A stretch of DNA of 64,000 bases from Nocardia panacis. GTDB lineage: Bacteria > Actinomycetota > Actinomycetes > Mycobacteriales > Mycobacteriaceae. Below, one piece after another: positions 33,338 through 42,061 of the stretch. Below the pieces are notes generated by a model that was not told the origin of the DNA, made no database searches, and was given only the letters and a program-made list of their open reading frames with translations. The first letter of the stretch is position 1; each line of letters starts with the position of its first letter. The position numbers were made by a program, and so were the translations under genes. The DNA lies in the NCBI RefSeq assembly GCF_003598715.1, contig NZ_QZFU01000023.1, positions 310,001 to 374,000 of the forward strand, read 5' to 3'.

Positions 33338-34455
33338 CGGATCTCCTCGGATTCGGCGGCCAGTTCGGCGGCGACCTGTGCGGCCTGTTCGCGCAATTGC
33401 GGTGTGGCGGTGGCGTAGACGTGCCGGAACAGGTCGTCGGGGTCGGTGGGGCGGTCGGCGTTCATCCGCTCGCGCAGTGTCGCGGCCGCGGTCTCCGATT
33501 CCGCGCGGATCCGCTCGACGGCACTGTCGTCGAGCAGATCCGCGGCGCGCAAATAGGTTTCGAGTCGCGCGAGGGGATCGCGGGCGAGCCAGGTCTGCAC
33601 CTCGCTCGAATCCCGGTAGCGGGAGGCGTCATCGGCGTTGGTGTGCGCATCGATGCGATAGGTGTGCGCCTCCACGATGACGGGACCCCGCCCCGCCCTG
33701 GCGTATTCGACGGCGGCGTCCAGCACGGCGAGCATGGCGACCGGATCGTTGCCGTCCACCTGTTCGGACCCGATCCCGTAGCCGACACCCTTGTGCGCCA
33801 GCGAGGGCGCCACACTCTGCCGCGCCAGCGGCACGCTGATGGCGAACCCGTTGTTCTGCACCAGGAACACCACCGGTGCGCGGAAGACCGCCGCGAAGTT
33901 GAGCGCCTCGTGGAAATCGCCCTCGCTGGTCGCACCGTCGCCGCACAGCGCGAGCACCACCGTGTCGCGGCCGCGACGCCGTTCGGCGTGGGCAAGTCCG
34001 GCGGCGTGCGGGAGTTGGGTGGCCAGCGGGGTGCATTGGGGAGCGGTCCGATAGGCGGCGGCATCGTAGCCGCAGTGCCAATCCCCGGCGAGCAGCCCGA
34101 GCAGATCGACCGGGTCGAGTCCGCGCGCCGCGATGGCGACGGTGTCCCGATAGGTCGGGAACAGCCAGTCGGTGGGCGCCAGGCACATCGCGGCCGCGAT
34201 CTGGCAGGCCTCCTGGCCGCGTGAGGACGGGTAGGTGGCCAGTCGGCCCTGTTTGGTCAGCGCGGTGGCCTGCTGGTCGAAGCGCCTGCCCAGCACCATC
34301 TTTCGATACATCTCGACGAGCCGGTCCGGAGTGGGCCGCGGATAGCGGGCGGTGGCCGCGACCGGTTCACCTGCGGGATCGAGGTACTGAACGGCCTGGT
34401 CGGCGGGGAGATATTCCCGATACGTCGGTGTATCGGTTCGGTCTACTAGGGGCAC
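33334..34455 (-). CDS. bkdA: Branched-chain 2-oxoacid dehydrogenase E1 alpha subunit
   Basis: A 373 aa ThDP-binding subunit. The thiamine diphosphate motif runs CGDGATSEGDFHEALNFA to VFLVQNNGFAIS. RKMVLGRRFDQQATAL and SSRGQEACQIAAA lie in the N-terminal half, and VEAHTYRIDAHTNADDASRYR is the phosphorylation-loop region. The GTG at 34455 is 5 nt after GGAGG, giving the best start; a longer reading runs into the divergent promoter. It is the first gene of the bkdABC operon and is divergent from an Lrp-type gene. Confidence 0.93.
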   Translation of the reverse strand: MPLVDRTDTPTYREYLPADQAVQYLDPAGEPVAATARYPRPTPDRLVEMYRKMVLGRRFDQQATALTKQGRLATYPSSRGQEACQIAAAMCLAPTDWLFPTYRDTVAIAARGLDPVDLLGLLAGDWHCGYDAAAYRTAPQCTPLATQLPHAAGLAHAERRRGRDTVVLALCGDGATSEGDFHEALNFAAVFRAPVVFLVQNNGFAISVPLARQSVAPSLAHKGVGYGIGSEQVDGNDPVAMLAVLDAAVEYARAGRGPVIVEAHTYRIDAHTNADDASRYRDSSEVQTWLARDPLARLETYLRAADLLDDSAVERIRAESETAAATLRERMNADRPTDPDDLFRHVYATATPQLREQAAQVAAELAAESEEIR

Positions 34456-34503
34456 TTGCACCTCCAAAGGCAATCTGCCGGATATGCTGGCCGTCGAGAG
34501 GCA

Positions 34504-34531
34504 ATGCGACGATGAATACGCGAATTCGCAT
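34504..34531. promoter_or_regulatory. Candidate operator between bkdA and the Lrp-type gene
   Basis: ATGCGA (34504-34509) and TCGCAT (34526-34531) form a 6-bp inverted repeat with a 16-bp spacer in the 154-bp divergent region. Lrp/AsnC proteins bind degenerate palindromes of this kind, but the match is short and could be chance. Confidence 0.3.
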
Positions 34532-34609
34532 GACAATCGGTGGCTCTCGGCCGCAGATCCGGGCAAAACGTCTCGGAGCACCGCGAATTCGATCGGCAGG
34601 TATGGACAG

Positions 34610-35092
34610 ATGGCACCCGGCACCCCTCCCCTCACGCACGAACTCGACGATATCGACCGCCGCCTGATCCGCGAACTCGTTGCCAACGGCCGGATCTCGA
34701 TGCGCGCGCTGGCCGAATCCGCGCACATCTCGCGCGCGCACGCCTACGTGCGGGTCGAGCGGTTGCAGGAGGCGGGCATCATCGACGGGTACACCACCCG
34801 GATCTCCCACGAGCGGGCCGGTTTGGGGGCGTCGGCGTTCATCGCGCTGTCGATCAAGCAGGATTCGTGGCGCGGGCTGGCCAAACAGCTGCGCACGCTG
34901 CCATTCGTGGAGCATTTCGCACTGGTCGGCGGCGATTTCGATGTGCTGGTGCTGGTGCGCGCGCCGGACAATCACACACTGCGCAATATTGTGCTCGACC
35001 AGCTCAACAGTCTGGAAGGTGTGCGAGCGACCCGCACCTGGCTCATCTTCGACGAGGCGAACGGTCCCGGAGCCTGGCTCGGCCTGCGCTGA
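34610..35092 (+). CDS. Lrp/AsnC-family regulator
   Basis: A 160 aa feast/famine regulator. The helix-turn-helix domain (about residues 10-60) has ELDDIDRRLIRELVANGRIS and LAESAHISRAHAYVRVERL; the C-terminal amino-acid-sensing RAM domain has VEHFALVGGDFDVLVLVRAP. Divergence from bkdABC, an arrangement shared with mycobacteria and other actinobacteria, makes branched-chain amino acids or their 2-oxoacids the likely effectors and the bkd operon the target. The ATG at 34610 gives a normal length; upstream in-frame sequence overlaps the bkdA promoter. Confidence 0.88.
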   Translation: MAPGTPPLTHELDDIDRRLIRELVANGRISMRALAESAHISRAHAYVRVERLQEAGIIDGYTTRISHERAGLGASAFIALSIKQDSWRGLAKQLRTLPFVEHFALVGGDFDVLVLVRAPDNHTLRNIVLDQLNSLEGVRATRTWLIFDEANGPGAWLGLR

Positions 35093-35204
35093 CCTTGCTC
35101 GTGCCGGGTTCGACCTTCCACGGGACCGGAAGCGGCAACGACATTTGTCTCCATAAGCCGACGATCAGATATCGTGCGGCCGAGCGACGGGGCCGCAGGC
35201 GGCA

Positions 35205-35221
35205 GCGGAGTCTAACTCCGC
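35205..35221. promoter_or_regulatory. Palindrome in the leader of the PucR-type gene
   Basis: GCGGAGT-CTA-ACTCCGC (35205-35221) is a perfect 7-bp inverted repeat 39 nt before the start codon. A second small repeat, ACGAT-N5-ATCGT, lies at 35161-35175. The 168-nt region holds no gene. They may be operator sites or a leader hairpin. Confidence 0.35.
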
Positions 35222-35260
35222 AGATCACCGGGAGGCCGCAAAATCAGATAGGGAGCGGCG

Positions 35261-36463
35261 ATGTCCGGAGAGCTTCAGCAGTTGGTGGACAACGCGGGCC
35301 GACGACTCGGCCGCTCCGTCGCCATCGATGACGCCAAGGTGCGCCTGCTCGCCTACAACGCGCACGCCGCCGAGGTGGACGCGGTGCGGGTGGGTTCGAT
35401 TCTGCGCCGCGAGGTCCCACCCGAACTGGTCGCCTACATCTACGCGAGCGGCGCGGGCACGGCCGAGGGCATGTTCGTCCTGCAACCCAATGACGACCTC
35501 GGCGTCGAAGTGGCCCGCTACGGGATGCCGATCCGATACGGCGAGACGCTGCTCGGTTTCGTGTGGTTGCTCGCCTCCGACGGCGCGGTGGGTCCGGCGC
35601 AGGAGCGCCTGATGCGCAGCGCCGCCGACGCCGCCGCCGACCTGCTGCATCGCGGCCAACTGCGCGACCGGTTGACCCGCGCGCGGGAATCGGAACTGGT
35701 CCGCGATCTGCTCGGCCGCGCGCCCGAACTGCGCGACCGCGCCGCCACCCAACTCGCGGAGGAAGCCCTGCTCGCGCCCGGTCCGGCGCTCGTGCTGACG
35801 GTTCTGCTGACCGGGGTGACCATTCGGGAGCGCGATCGGTTGGCGCTGGCGGTCGGCACGGATCGACTCGCGCGCCGATTACCCCGTCGCCACGCCATCC
35901 CCCTCGACCGCCCCGACCACAGCCTGATCCTGGTCTCGCTGCACGATGCGGCGACCCGCGCCGATCTGGACACCCTGGCCGAGGCGCTGCGCGAGCGGGT
36001 CCTGCGCGACAGCGGCAGGGCGCACTGCTGGATCGGCCTCGGGACGGCCCGCGACGATCCGGCCGACCTGCACGAGTCCTACACCGAATCGCGCCGGGCG
36101 GCCGAGGTCGCGCGCGCCGTGCGCACCCTCGGATCCGTGGTGCGACACCAGGACCTGGGTGTCTACGCACTGCTGTCCGAGCTGAGCCCGGAGCGGCTGC
36201 AGCGCGGTCTGCCCGCGGGCCTGCAAGCACTTCTGGTGTGCGAGAACAGCAATCGCGACGCCCTCATCGAAACCCTGGAGTGCTTCCTCGACTACGCGGG
36301 TGATATCAAACGCACCACCGACCGATTGCGTCTGCATCGCGGCAGCCTCTACTACCGACTGCGCCGCATCGAGGAGATCACGGGCACCGATCTGGCCAGC
36401 GGCGAGGATCGCTTGGCCCTGCACCTTGGCCTGAAGACCCTGCGCCTGCTCGACGTGCGCTGA
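35261..36463 (+). CDS. PucR/CdaR-type helix-turn-helix regulator
   Basis: A 400 aa regulator. The N-terminal part (about 1-130) looks like a GAF/PAS-like sensor, followed by a GGDEF-like linker domain and a C-terminal PucR HTH_30 domain with LECFLDYAGDIKRTTDRLRL and HRGSLYYRLRRIEEITG (about residues 340-375). Family members govern purine, proline or other catabolic genes in response to metabolites; the target here is not evident because both neighbours are unrelated. The ATG has GGGAGCGG before it. Its stop codon directly abuts the convergent stop of ohr, with no bases between. Confidence 0.85.
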   Translation: MSGELQQLVDNAGRRLGRSVAIDDAKVRLLAYNAHAAEVDAVRVGSILRREVPPELVAYIYASGAGTAEGMFVLQPNDDLGVEVARYGMPIRYGETLLGFVWLLASDGAVGPAQERLMRSAADAAADLLHRGQLRDRLTRARESELVRDLLGRAPELRDRAATQLAEEALLAPGPALVLTVLLTGVTIRERDRLALAVGTDRLARRLPRRHAIPLDRPDHSLILVSLHDAATRADLDTLAEALRERVLRDSGRAHCWIGLGTARDDPADLHESYTESRRAAEVARAVRTLGSVVRHQDLGVYALLSELSPERLQRGLPAGLQALLVCENSNRDALIETLECFLDYAGDIKRTTDRLRLHRGSLYYRLRRIEEITGTDLASGEDRLALHLGLKTLRLLDVR

Positions 36464-36880
36464 CTACGCCACCTGCAAGGTGACTTCGATGTTCCCGCGC
36501 GTGGCATTGGAGTACGGGCACACCTCGTGCGCCGTGGCGACCAACTTCTCCGCCTCGGCGCGCTCGATACCGGGCAGCGCCACCGTCAGGGTGACGGCAA
36601 GTCCGAATCCCGCGCCGACCTGCCCGATCGACACCGCACCCGTCACCGTCGATCCCTCGATCCGCACCCGCTCGCGCCGGGCCACCACCTGCAGCGCGCT
36701 GTGGAAGCAAGCCGCATAGCCCGCGGCGAAGAGCTGTTCGGGATTGGTGCCTGCACCGCCCGCGCCGCCGAGTCCGGTGGGCACGCTCAGGTCGAGAGTC
36801 AACACACCGTCGGAGGATTCGACGTGTCCGGCGCGACCCGCGCCGCTCGCGGTGGCCGTGGCGGTGTACAGAGCTTGCAT
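36464..36880 (-). CDS. ohr: Organic hydroperoxide resistance protein
   Basis: A 138 aa OsmC/Ohr-fold thiol peroxidase that reduces organic hydroperoxides using lipoyl proteins as electron donors. The two catalytic cysteines are present, in GYAACFHSALQ and in EVCPYSNATRGNIEVTL. The N-terminal MQALYTATATASG is typical. ATG at 36880 is set by AGGAG 6 nt upstream; a GTG two codons earlier sits too close to it. The upstream region holds a 24-bp palindrome of the kind bound by OhrR. The OhrR-like gene is not next door but 27 kb away in this window. Confidence 0.95.
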   Translation of the reverse strand: MQALYTATATASGAGRAGHVESSDGVLTLDLSVPTGLGGAGGAGTNPEQLFAAGYAACFHSALQVVARRERVRIEGSTVTGAVSIGQVGAGFGLAVTLTVALPGIERAEAEKLVATAHEVCPYSNATRGNIEVTLQVA

Positions 36881-36939
36881 GGTCACTCCTCGATGAATTC
36901 GACGGACCGAGCGCCCGCCCTCCCATCAAAGTAGTACGC

Positions 36940-36963
36940 AATTATATTGCACACAATATAATT
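36940..36963. promoter_or_regulatory. Palindromic operator upstream of ohr (OhrR-type)
   Basis: AATTATATTG (36940-36949) and CAATATAATT (36954-36963) are perfect 10-bp arms around CACA, 60-83 nt before the ohr ATG. Its AT-richness is striking in this genome, and OhrR operators in other bacteria are AT-rich palindromes around TTGNNNCAA-like cores. No copy was seen before the ohrR-like gene. Confidence 0.65.
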
Positions 36964-37039
36964 ACAGGTGATGCGAGACACATGTCAGGGCGTCGAGCCA
37001 CTCGGCCCGACGCCCCAAGTATTCAGCCGATAACGGCGC

Positions 37040-37327
37040 TCAGCTGCCGATGACGGCGTTCATGATCGTTCCCGCACTCGTCGCGACCGCACCGCCCGCC
37101 ATGGCGCCCGCGATCATCTTGGGCGACTGCAATCCGCCGCCATTCCACTTCTCCCAGGCGAATCGGCCACCGCCGTAGGTAATTGCGGTAATCCCGGACA
37201 GCTCTACCATCCAGGTGAAGTAGCGGCCCATCTGCATCAGCTTGTCCGCCAATGGCGGGGCCTCCGGCGTCGGATTGCCGACCTGCGCAAGAACCGTTTC
37301 GTGCAGCGCGGACAGAATCATGCTCAC
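37040..37327 (-). CDS. Small membrane protein, possibly VirB2/TrbC-like
   Basis: A 95 aa protein with a polar N-terminus containing NPTPEAPPLADKLMQM, then a hydrophobic segment (about 35-53, YFTWMVELSGITAITYGG), a short loop WEKWNGGGLQSP and a second hydrophobic segment (about 68-93, rich in Gly and Ala). The order (short lead, Asn-Pro-rich stretch, two membrane helices with a basic/Gly loop) recalls VirB2/TrbC pilin-like proteins of actinobacterial conjugative elements, but no other transfer gene is nearby. Start GTG follows AAGGAG by 8 nt. The function is unknown. The 270 nt upstream contain no gene. Confidence 0.6.
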   Translation of the reverse strand: MSMILSALHETVLAQVGNPTPEAPPLADKLMQMGRYFTWMVELSGITAITYGGGRFAWEKWNGGGLQSPKMIAGAMAGGAVATSAGTIMNAVIGS

Positions 37328-37597
37328 TGTCGGTGCTCCTTTTCGGATGCTGAGGTGATGCCCGAGATTCGAATAGACAGCCGTCCGGCCGCATTCGGGC
37401 CGGTAGAACACATCATCACGACACAACCCGCTGAACCCCTAGATTCAAGCGCACCAAGATCGAGCGAGCAGCCCGACACACCGGATTGGCGCCCAATGCA
37501 ATCTAGTTGTGACCCGCACCACTAAGGTGCCGAAACGCCGAACGCCGCCGCTCGACGGCGTGTCGGCCGCATCCGGGGAGGCGACCGACATCCCAGC

Positions 37598-38608
37598 TCA
37601 GTCGACCCGCACGATGAGTTTGCCGAAGTTTCGACCCGACAGCAGGCCGATGAATGCCTCCGGCGCGTTCGCCAATCCGGTCACGACATCCTCGCGGTAG
37701 CGCACCGTGCCGTCGGCGACCCATCCGGCCATTTCCCGCAGGAACCGCGGCCGCAGTTCCTCGACGAACTCCGACTGGATGAACCCACGAATGGTGAGGC
37801 TGCGGAACAGGATTCGCCCCACGAATGCGGGCAATCGATCCGCGCCCTCGGATCCCTCCTCGTTGTAGTGCGCGATGAGACCGCAAACCGGAACGCGCGC
37901 GAAATTATTCAGCAGCGGATAGACCGCCTGCGCGACCGCTCCGCCGACATTCTCGAAATAGATATCGATCCCGTCGGGCACCGCGGCCGCCAATTGCGCC
38001 GCGAAATCCGGCGCCCGGTGGTCGATCGCGGCGTCGAAGCCGAGTTCGCGCAGATACGCCACCTTCTGCGGGCCGCCCGCGATACCGACCACCTCGAGCC
38101 CCTCGCGTTTTGCCAATTGGCCGACCACCGAGCCGACCGGTCCGGTCGCCGCGGCGACCACCAGGGTCTCCCCCGCCTTCGGCCGACCGATCTTCAGCAG
38201 ACCGGAATACGCGGTGAAGCCGGGCATCCCGAGCACGCCGAGCGCCGTGGAGACCGGGGCGATATCCGGATCCAATGTGCGCAACCCGGCCGCCGCCGTC
38301 ACCTGATGGGTCTGCCAACCCGACTGGGCGAGAACCACATCGCCTTTCGCGTATCCGGCGGCGCGCGACTCCAACACCTCCGACACCGTCTGGCCCACCA
38401 TCACCTCGCCGATCGCCACCGGCTGGGCATAGGATTTCGCCGCGCTCATCCGACCGCGCATGTACGGATCGAGCGAGAGATAGCGGGTGCGCAGCAGCAC
38501 CTGGCCCTCGGCAGTTTCGGGCAACCGGTAGGTCTCGGTGCGGAAATTCGCCGGGGTCGGCGCGCCAACGGGGCGCGCGGCCAACACGATTCGCGTCGAC
38601 TCGGTCAT
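37598..38608 (-). CDS. NADP-dependent MDR-family oxidoreductase (CurA/PTGR-like)
   Basis: A 336 aa zinc-independent medium-chain dehydrogenase/reductase. The NADP-binding motif is AATGPVGSVVGQLAKREG, RYLSLDPYMRGRM is the N-terminal signature of the leukotriene B4 dehydrogenase/CurA group, and FENVGG is the catalytic-site region. Such enzymes reduce the double bond of enones or enals. ATG at 38608 gives the canonical N-terminus. It is divergent from an MFS transporter over a 248-bp region. Confidence 0.9.
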   Translation of the reverse strand: MTESTRIVLAARPVGAPTPANFRTETYRLPETAEGQVLLRTRYLSLDPYMRGRMSAAKSYAQPVAIGEVMVGQTVSEVLESRAAGYAKGDVVLAQSGWQTHQVTAAAGLRTLDPDIAPVSTALGVLGMPGFTAYSGLLKIGRPKAGETLVVAAATGPVGSVVGQLAKREGLEVVGIAGGPQKVAYLRELGFDAAIDHRAPDFAAQLAAAVPDGIDIYFENVGGAVAQAVYPLLNNFARVPVCGLIAHYNEEGSEGADRLPAFVGRILFRSLTIRGFIQSEFVEELRPRFLREMAGWVADGTVRYREDVVTGLANAPEAFIGLLSGRNFGKLIVRVD

Positions 38609-38767
38609 ACTCGACACCCCGCATCGGTAGCCAATGAGTAGCTGATCGCAGCGATCATCGATGGACTCCTTCGTCGTGTCCCGTCGCACGCGACAGGCGC
38701 GGTTTCGCCCTCGGCACAACAGAACACGCCTCGATCGCGAAATATGCCCGCCACGCCGAGAACATCG

Positions 38768-38782
38768 GTTGATCCCATCAAC
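38768..38782. promoter_or_regulatory. Inverted repeat in the divergent oxidoreductase/MFS region
   Basis: GTTGAT-CCC-ATCAAC (38768-38782) is a perfect 6-bp inverted repeat. It sits between the two start codons, 74 bp before the MFS start. It is a candidate operator for a regulator encoded elsewhere. Confidence 0.35.
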
Positions 38783-38856
38783 GGGAATGGCGGGAATAGC
38801 CGCGCGGGGAATATGTTGCTTGCGGGTGGTTTGACAGACTAACGAAAGGACCGGGG

Positions 38857-40269
38857 ATGGCGACCGGCACAGAAGAGGTATCCGTCGGACTTCGCTCCGC
38901 ACGCGGCAAGGTGCTGGCCTCGCTCATGCTGGCCAGCGGACTGGTGGCCCTGGACTCCACGATTATCGCCACGGCGGTGCTTGGCATCACCAACAACCTG
39001 GGCGGCTTCGCCCAATTCCCCTGGCTGTTCTCCATCTACCTGCTCGCACAGGCCGTCAGCACCCCCATCTACGGCAAGATCGCCGACACCATCGGACGCA
39101 AACCCGTCATCCTCATCGGCATCGGGACCTTCGCCCTCGGCTCGCTGCTGTGCGGGATGGCGACCAGCATGGTCGCCCTCATCATCTTCCGGGCGGTGCA
39201 GGGCCTGGGCGCCGGCGCGATCGGCCCGATGTCCATGACCATCGCGGGTGATGTCTACACCCTCACCGAGCGGGCCAAGGTGCAGGGCTACCTCGCCTCG
39301 GTCTGGGCACTGTCTTCAGTGCTCGGCCCCCTACTCGGCGGCATCTTCACCGACTACCTGAGCTGGCGCTGGATCTTCTTCGTCAACCTGCCGCTCGCGG
39401 CGGTAGCCGCCTGGATGCTGGTACGCCACTTCAACGAGAACACCCCGCGCCAACGCCACCGGGCGGACTACCTCGGCGCGGGCCTGCTGACCCTGGGCGC
39501 GGGCGCGCTCATCCTCGGACTGCTCGAAGGCGGCCAGGCGTGGGCATGGAACTCCCCCACCAGCATCGTCATCTTCGCGGGCGGCGCGGCGGTGCTGGCA
39601 CTGTTCGCGTTCGTGCAGACGCGGGCCGCCAATCCCGTTCTGCCGCTGTGGATCTTCACCCGGCGGGTGGTGATCGCCAGCAGTACCGCATCGATGCTGA
39701 TCGGCGCGATAATGGTCGGACTCACCTCGTATGTGCCCACTTTCGCGCAGGGCGTGCTCGGCAGCAGCGCGCTGCTCGGCGGACTCACCGTCGGCGCGCT
39801 GACACTCGGCTGGCCGCTGTCGGCCTCCCAAGCCGGAAAGGTGTACCTGCGCATCGGATTTCGCGCGACCGCGGCCATCGGCAGCGGTCTGGCCGCACTG
39901 GGCGGCGCGTCGACCTTGCTGATCAATCAGCAGTCGAGCCTGCTGCAGATCGCCGCCTCGTGTTTCGTCATCGGCAGCGGGCTGGGCCTGGTCGCCACGC
40001 CCACGCTGATCGCCGCGCAGATGAGCGCGGAGTGGACCGAGCGCGGCGTGGTCACCTCGGCGAATCTGTTCGCCCGCTCACTGGGCAGCGCGGTCGGCAT
40101 CGCCATCTTCGGCGCGATCGTCAACGCGGCCGTGCACCATGCCGATCACCCTGCGGCCGAGCAGCTTTCACCCGCTGTGCACAAGGTCTTCCTGGCGGTG
40201 GCCGGTATGGCGATCGTGATGCTGTGCGCCTCGGCCATGATGCCGCGACGCGACGCGACCACCGCATGA
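38857..40269 (+). CDS. MFS multidrug/solute exporter (DHA2, EmrB/QacA-like)
   Basis: A 470 aa membrane transporter with 13-14 predicted helices. GLVALDSTIIATAVLGITN is the helix-1 motif of DHA2 drug:proton antiporters, GKIADTIGRKPVILIG is MFS motif A and GPLLGGIFTDYLSWRWIFFVN covers motif C and the following loop. It probably exports a toxic organic compound or drug. The ATG has GAAAGGACCGGGG ahead of it. It ends just before a strong hairpin and a convergent permease gene. Divergence from a reductase that handles reactive enones suggests, weakly, a shared detoxification role. Confidence 0.92.
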   Translation: MATGTEEVSVGLRSARGKVLASLMLASGLVALDSTIIATAVLGITNNLGGFAQFPWLFSIYLLAQAVSTPIYGKIADTIGRKPVILIGIGTFALGSLLCGMATSMVALIIFRAVQGLGAGAIGPMSMTIAGDVYTLTERAKVQGYLASVWALSSVLGPLLGGIFTDYLSWRWIFFVNLPLAAVAAWMLVRHFNENTPRQRHRADYLGAGLLTLGAGALILGLLEGGQAWAWNSPTSIVIFAGGAAVLALFAFVQTRAANPVLPLWIFTRRVVIASSTASMLIGAIMVGLTSYVPTFAQGVLGSSALLGGLTVGALTLGWPLSASQAGKVYLRIGFRATAAIGSGLAALGGASTLLINQQSSLLQIAASCFVIGSGLGLVATPTLIAAQMSAEWTERGVVTSANLFARSLGSAVGIAIFGAIVNAAVHHADHPAAEQLSPAVHKVFLAVAGMAIVMLCASAMMPRRDATTA

Positions 40270-40272
40270 GAA

Positions 40273-40304
40273 TGCGCCGGGGCTTGTCGAAACGCCCCGG
40301 CGCA
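40273..40304. terminator. Bidirectional terminator between MFS and amino-acid permease
   Basis: TGCGCCGGGGC (40273-40283) pairs with GCCCCGGCGCA (40294-40304) across a 10-nt loop, in the 46-bp gap between two convergent genes. Confidence 0.65.
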
Positions 40305-40315
40305 CAAGGACTTTC

Positions 40316-41743
40316 TCAGTGCGCGACCTTGCGGGCGCCGAGCCTGTTCCACACCGCGTAGCCGCCGCAGACCAGCGCCGCCCACACCACACCGACGATG
40401 ACGGCGGTGCGGCCGCTCTCGGTGAAGAAGAGCAGCACCACCACGAAGGCCAGGAAGCCCAGCGCCAGCACCGTGGTGTAAGGCGCGCCCGGCAGCCGGT
40501 AGTCACTGGCCGGCAGCTCACCGCGCGCCACCTTGGCCCGATAGAACAGATGACAGACCAGGATCATGCCCCAGACGAAGATGATGCCGATGGTGGACAC
40601 CGAGGTGATGTAGGCGAACGCCTTGTCCGGGGAGATGATATTGACGATCACGCCGATCACCATGGCCGCCGCCGAGACGCAGATACCGACCCACGGCACC
40701 GACCGCCTGCTCAACGCACCCAGACTCGAAGGCGCCTCCTGCCGCAGCGAAAGGCTGCGCAACATGCGACCGGTCGAATAGATACCGGAATTGCACGAGG
40801 ACAGCGCCGCGGTCAGCAGCACGAAATTGATGATGCCCGCGGCCGCCGGAATCCCGATCTGCTGGAACACCTCGACGAACGGGCTGCGACCCGCGTGGAA
40901 GGTCCGCCAACCCGCCACCGACATGATGACCAGCAACGCGCCCACATAGAACAGGCCGATACGGAACGGCAAGGTATTGATCGCCTTGCGCAGCGTGGTC
41001 TTCGGATCCCGCGCCTCGCCCGCCGTCACACCCACCAGTTCCACACCGACGTAGGCGAACACCACGATCTGCAACACCAGCAGCGCCTGACCGAAGCCGT
41101 GCGGGAAGACGCCGCCGTCATTCCACAGATTGCTGACCGTGGGATTGGCTGCGTGGCCGAAGCCGAACACCAGCACACCGATACCGATGGCGATCATCGC
41201 CAGGATCGCGGTGACCTTGATGGCGGAGAACCAGAACTCACCCTCACCGAACAGGCGCACCGAGATCAGATTGGCCGCGAACATGATGGCCAACACCACC
41301 AGCGCCGTCAGCCACGGCGGGACATCGAACCAGTACTGCACGTACTTGCCCGCCACGGTGATCTCGGCCATGCAGGTACTCACCCAGACCGCCCAATACG
41401 ACCAACCCGTCACGAAACCCGCGAAGCGGCCGAGGAATTCGTGCGCGTACTCGGCGAAACTGCCCGAGACCGGCCGATAGGTCAACAACTCGCCCAAGGC
41501 GCGCATGATGACGAAGATGGCCAGACCGGCCACCAGATAGGCCAGGATCAGTGCGGGTCCTGCCTGCGCGATCGCGCCGCCCGCACCGTAGAACAGACCG
41601 GTGCCGATGGCGCCGCCGATAGCGATCATCTGAATGGTGCGGGAGCTGAGCCCGCGCGAATACCCCTCGGAGTCGGTGGTGCCGACCCCTGCCTCCGGTG
41701 CCACGCGATCAGCGTCCGGCGCCTGGCGGTCCGAGGTTGTCAT
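40316..41743 (-). CDS. Amino-acid permease (APC superfamily, AAT family)
   Basis: A 475 aa integral membrane permease with 12 predicted helices. GLSSRTIQMIAIGGAIGTGL is the AAT signature, followed by GPALILAYLVAGLAIFVIMRALGE and PVSGSFAEYAHEFLG. GVELVGVTAGEARDPK is the conserved loop after helix 6. It is a proton-coupled importer of an amino acid of the AnsP/CycA/GabP kind; the substrate is not resolvable by eye. ATG at 41743 follows GGGAAGGAC. The longer upstream reading overlaps the divergent promoter and is not used. Confidence 0.9.
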   Translation of the reverse strand: MTTSDRQAPDADRVAPEAGVGTTDSEGYSRGLSSRTIQMIAIGGAIGTGLFYGAGGAIAQAGPALILAYLVAGLAIFVIMRALGELLTYRPVSGSFAEYAHEFLGRFAGFVTGWSYWAVWVSTCMAEITVAGKYVQYWFDVPPWLTALVVLAIMFAANLISVRLFGEGEFWFSAIKVTAILAMIAIGIGVLVFGFGHAANPTVSNLWNDGGVFPHGFGQALLVLQIVVFAYVGVELVGVTAGEARDPKTTLRKAINTLPFRIGLFYVGALLVIMSVAGWRTFHAGRSPFVEVFQQIGIPAAAGIINFVLLTAALSSCNSGIYSTGRMLRSLSLRQEAPSSLGALSRRSVPWVGICVSAAAMVIGVIVNIISPDKAFAYITSVSTIGIIFVWGMILVCHLFYRAKVARGELPASDYRLPGAPYTTVLALGFLAFVVVLLFFTESGRTAVIVGVVWAALVCGGYAVWNRLGARKVAH

Positions 41744-42061
41744 ACTGCGTCCTTCCCTCGTTCGGTGCCGGCCGGGCGCTGCGCGCCGACCGTCCGAACC
41801 ATGTGCGGCAGGATCATCGCATGGCCGGTGTGACGGTCGTATTACGCACCCGAGTAGGTCCCGCTCCGGCCCGGCCGCTGCGCACACGGCCACGACCTGG
41901 TGTGTCGCCATGGTGACGCCGTGTGTGCCAGGACACACCCTAGTCGAATCCGAAAGTCGGGCAACGGTAAACAACAGACCACTCGGTTGCGGCCGTATGG
42001 CGGAAATAGCCGACCGGTGCGCGATGTTGCACAACGAGTCATCCGCGTCCCGAGGAGATCC
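41744..42061. other. Divergent intergenic region, permease / LLM oxidoreductase
   Basis: A 318-bp region without a credible gene. It includes repeated GTGTG/CACAC words, notably the imperfect repeat GTGTG-N8-CACAC at 41921-41938, and an A-rich stretch near 41970-41980. It presumably holds the promoters of both flanking genes. Confidence 0.6.
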
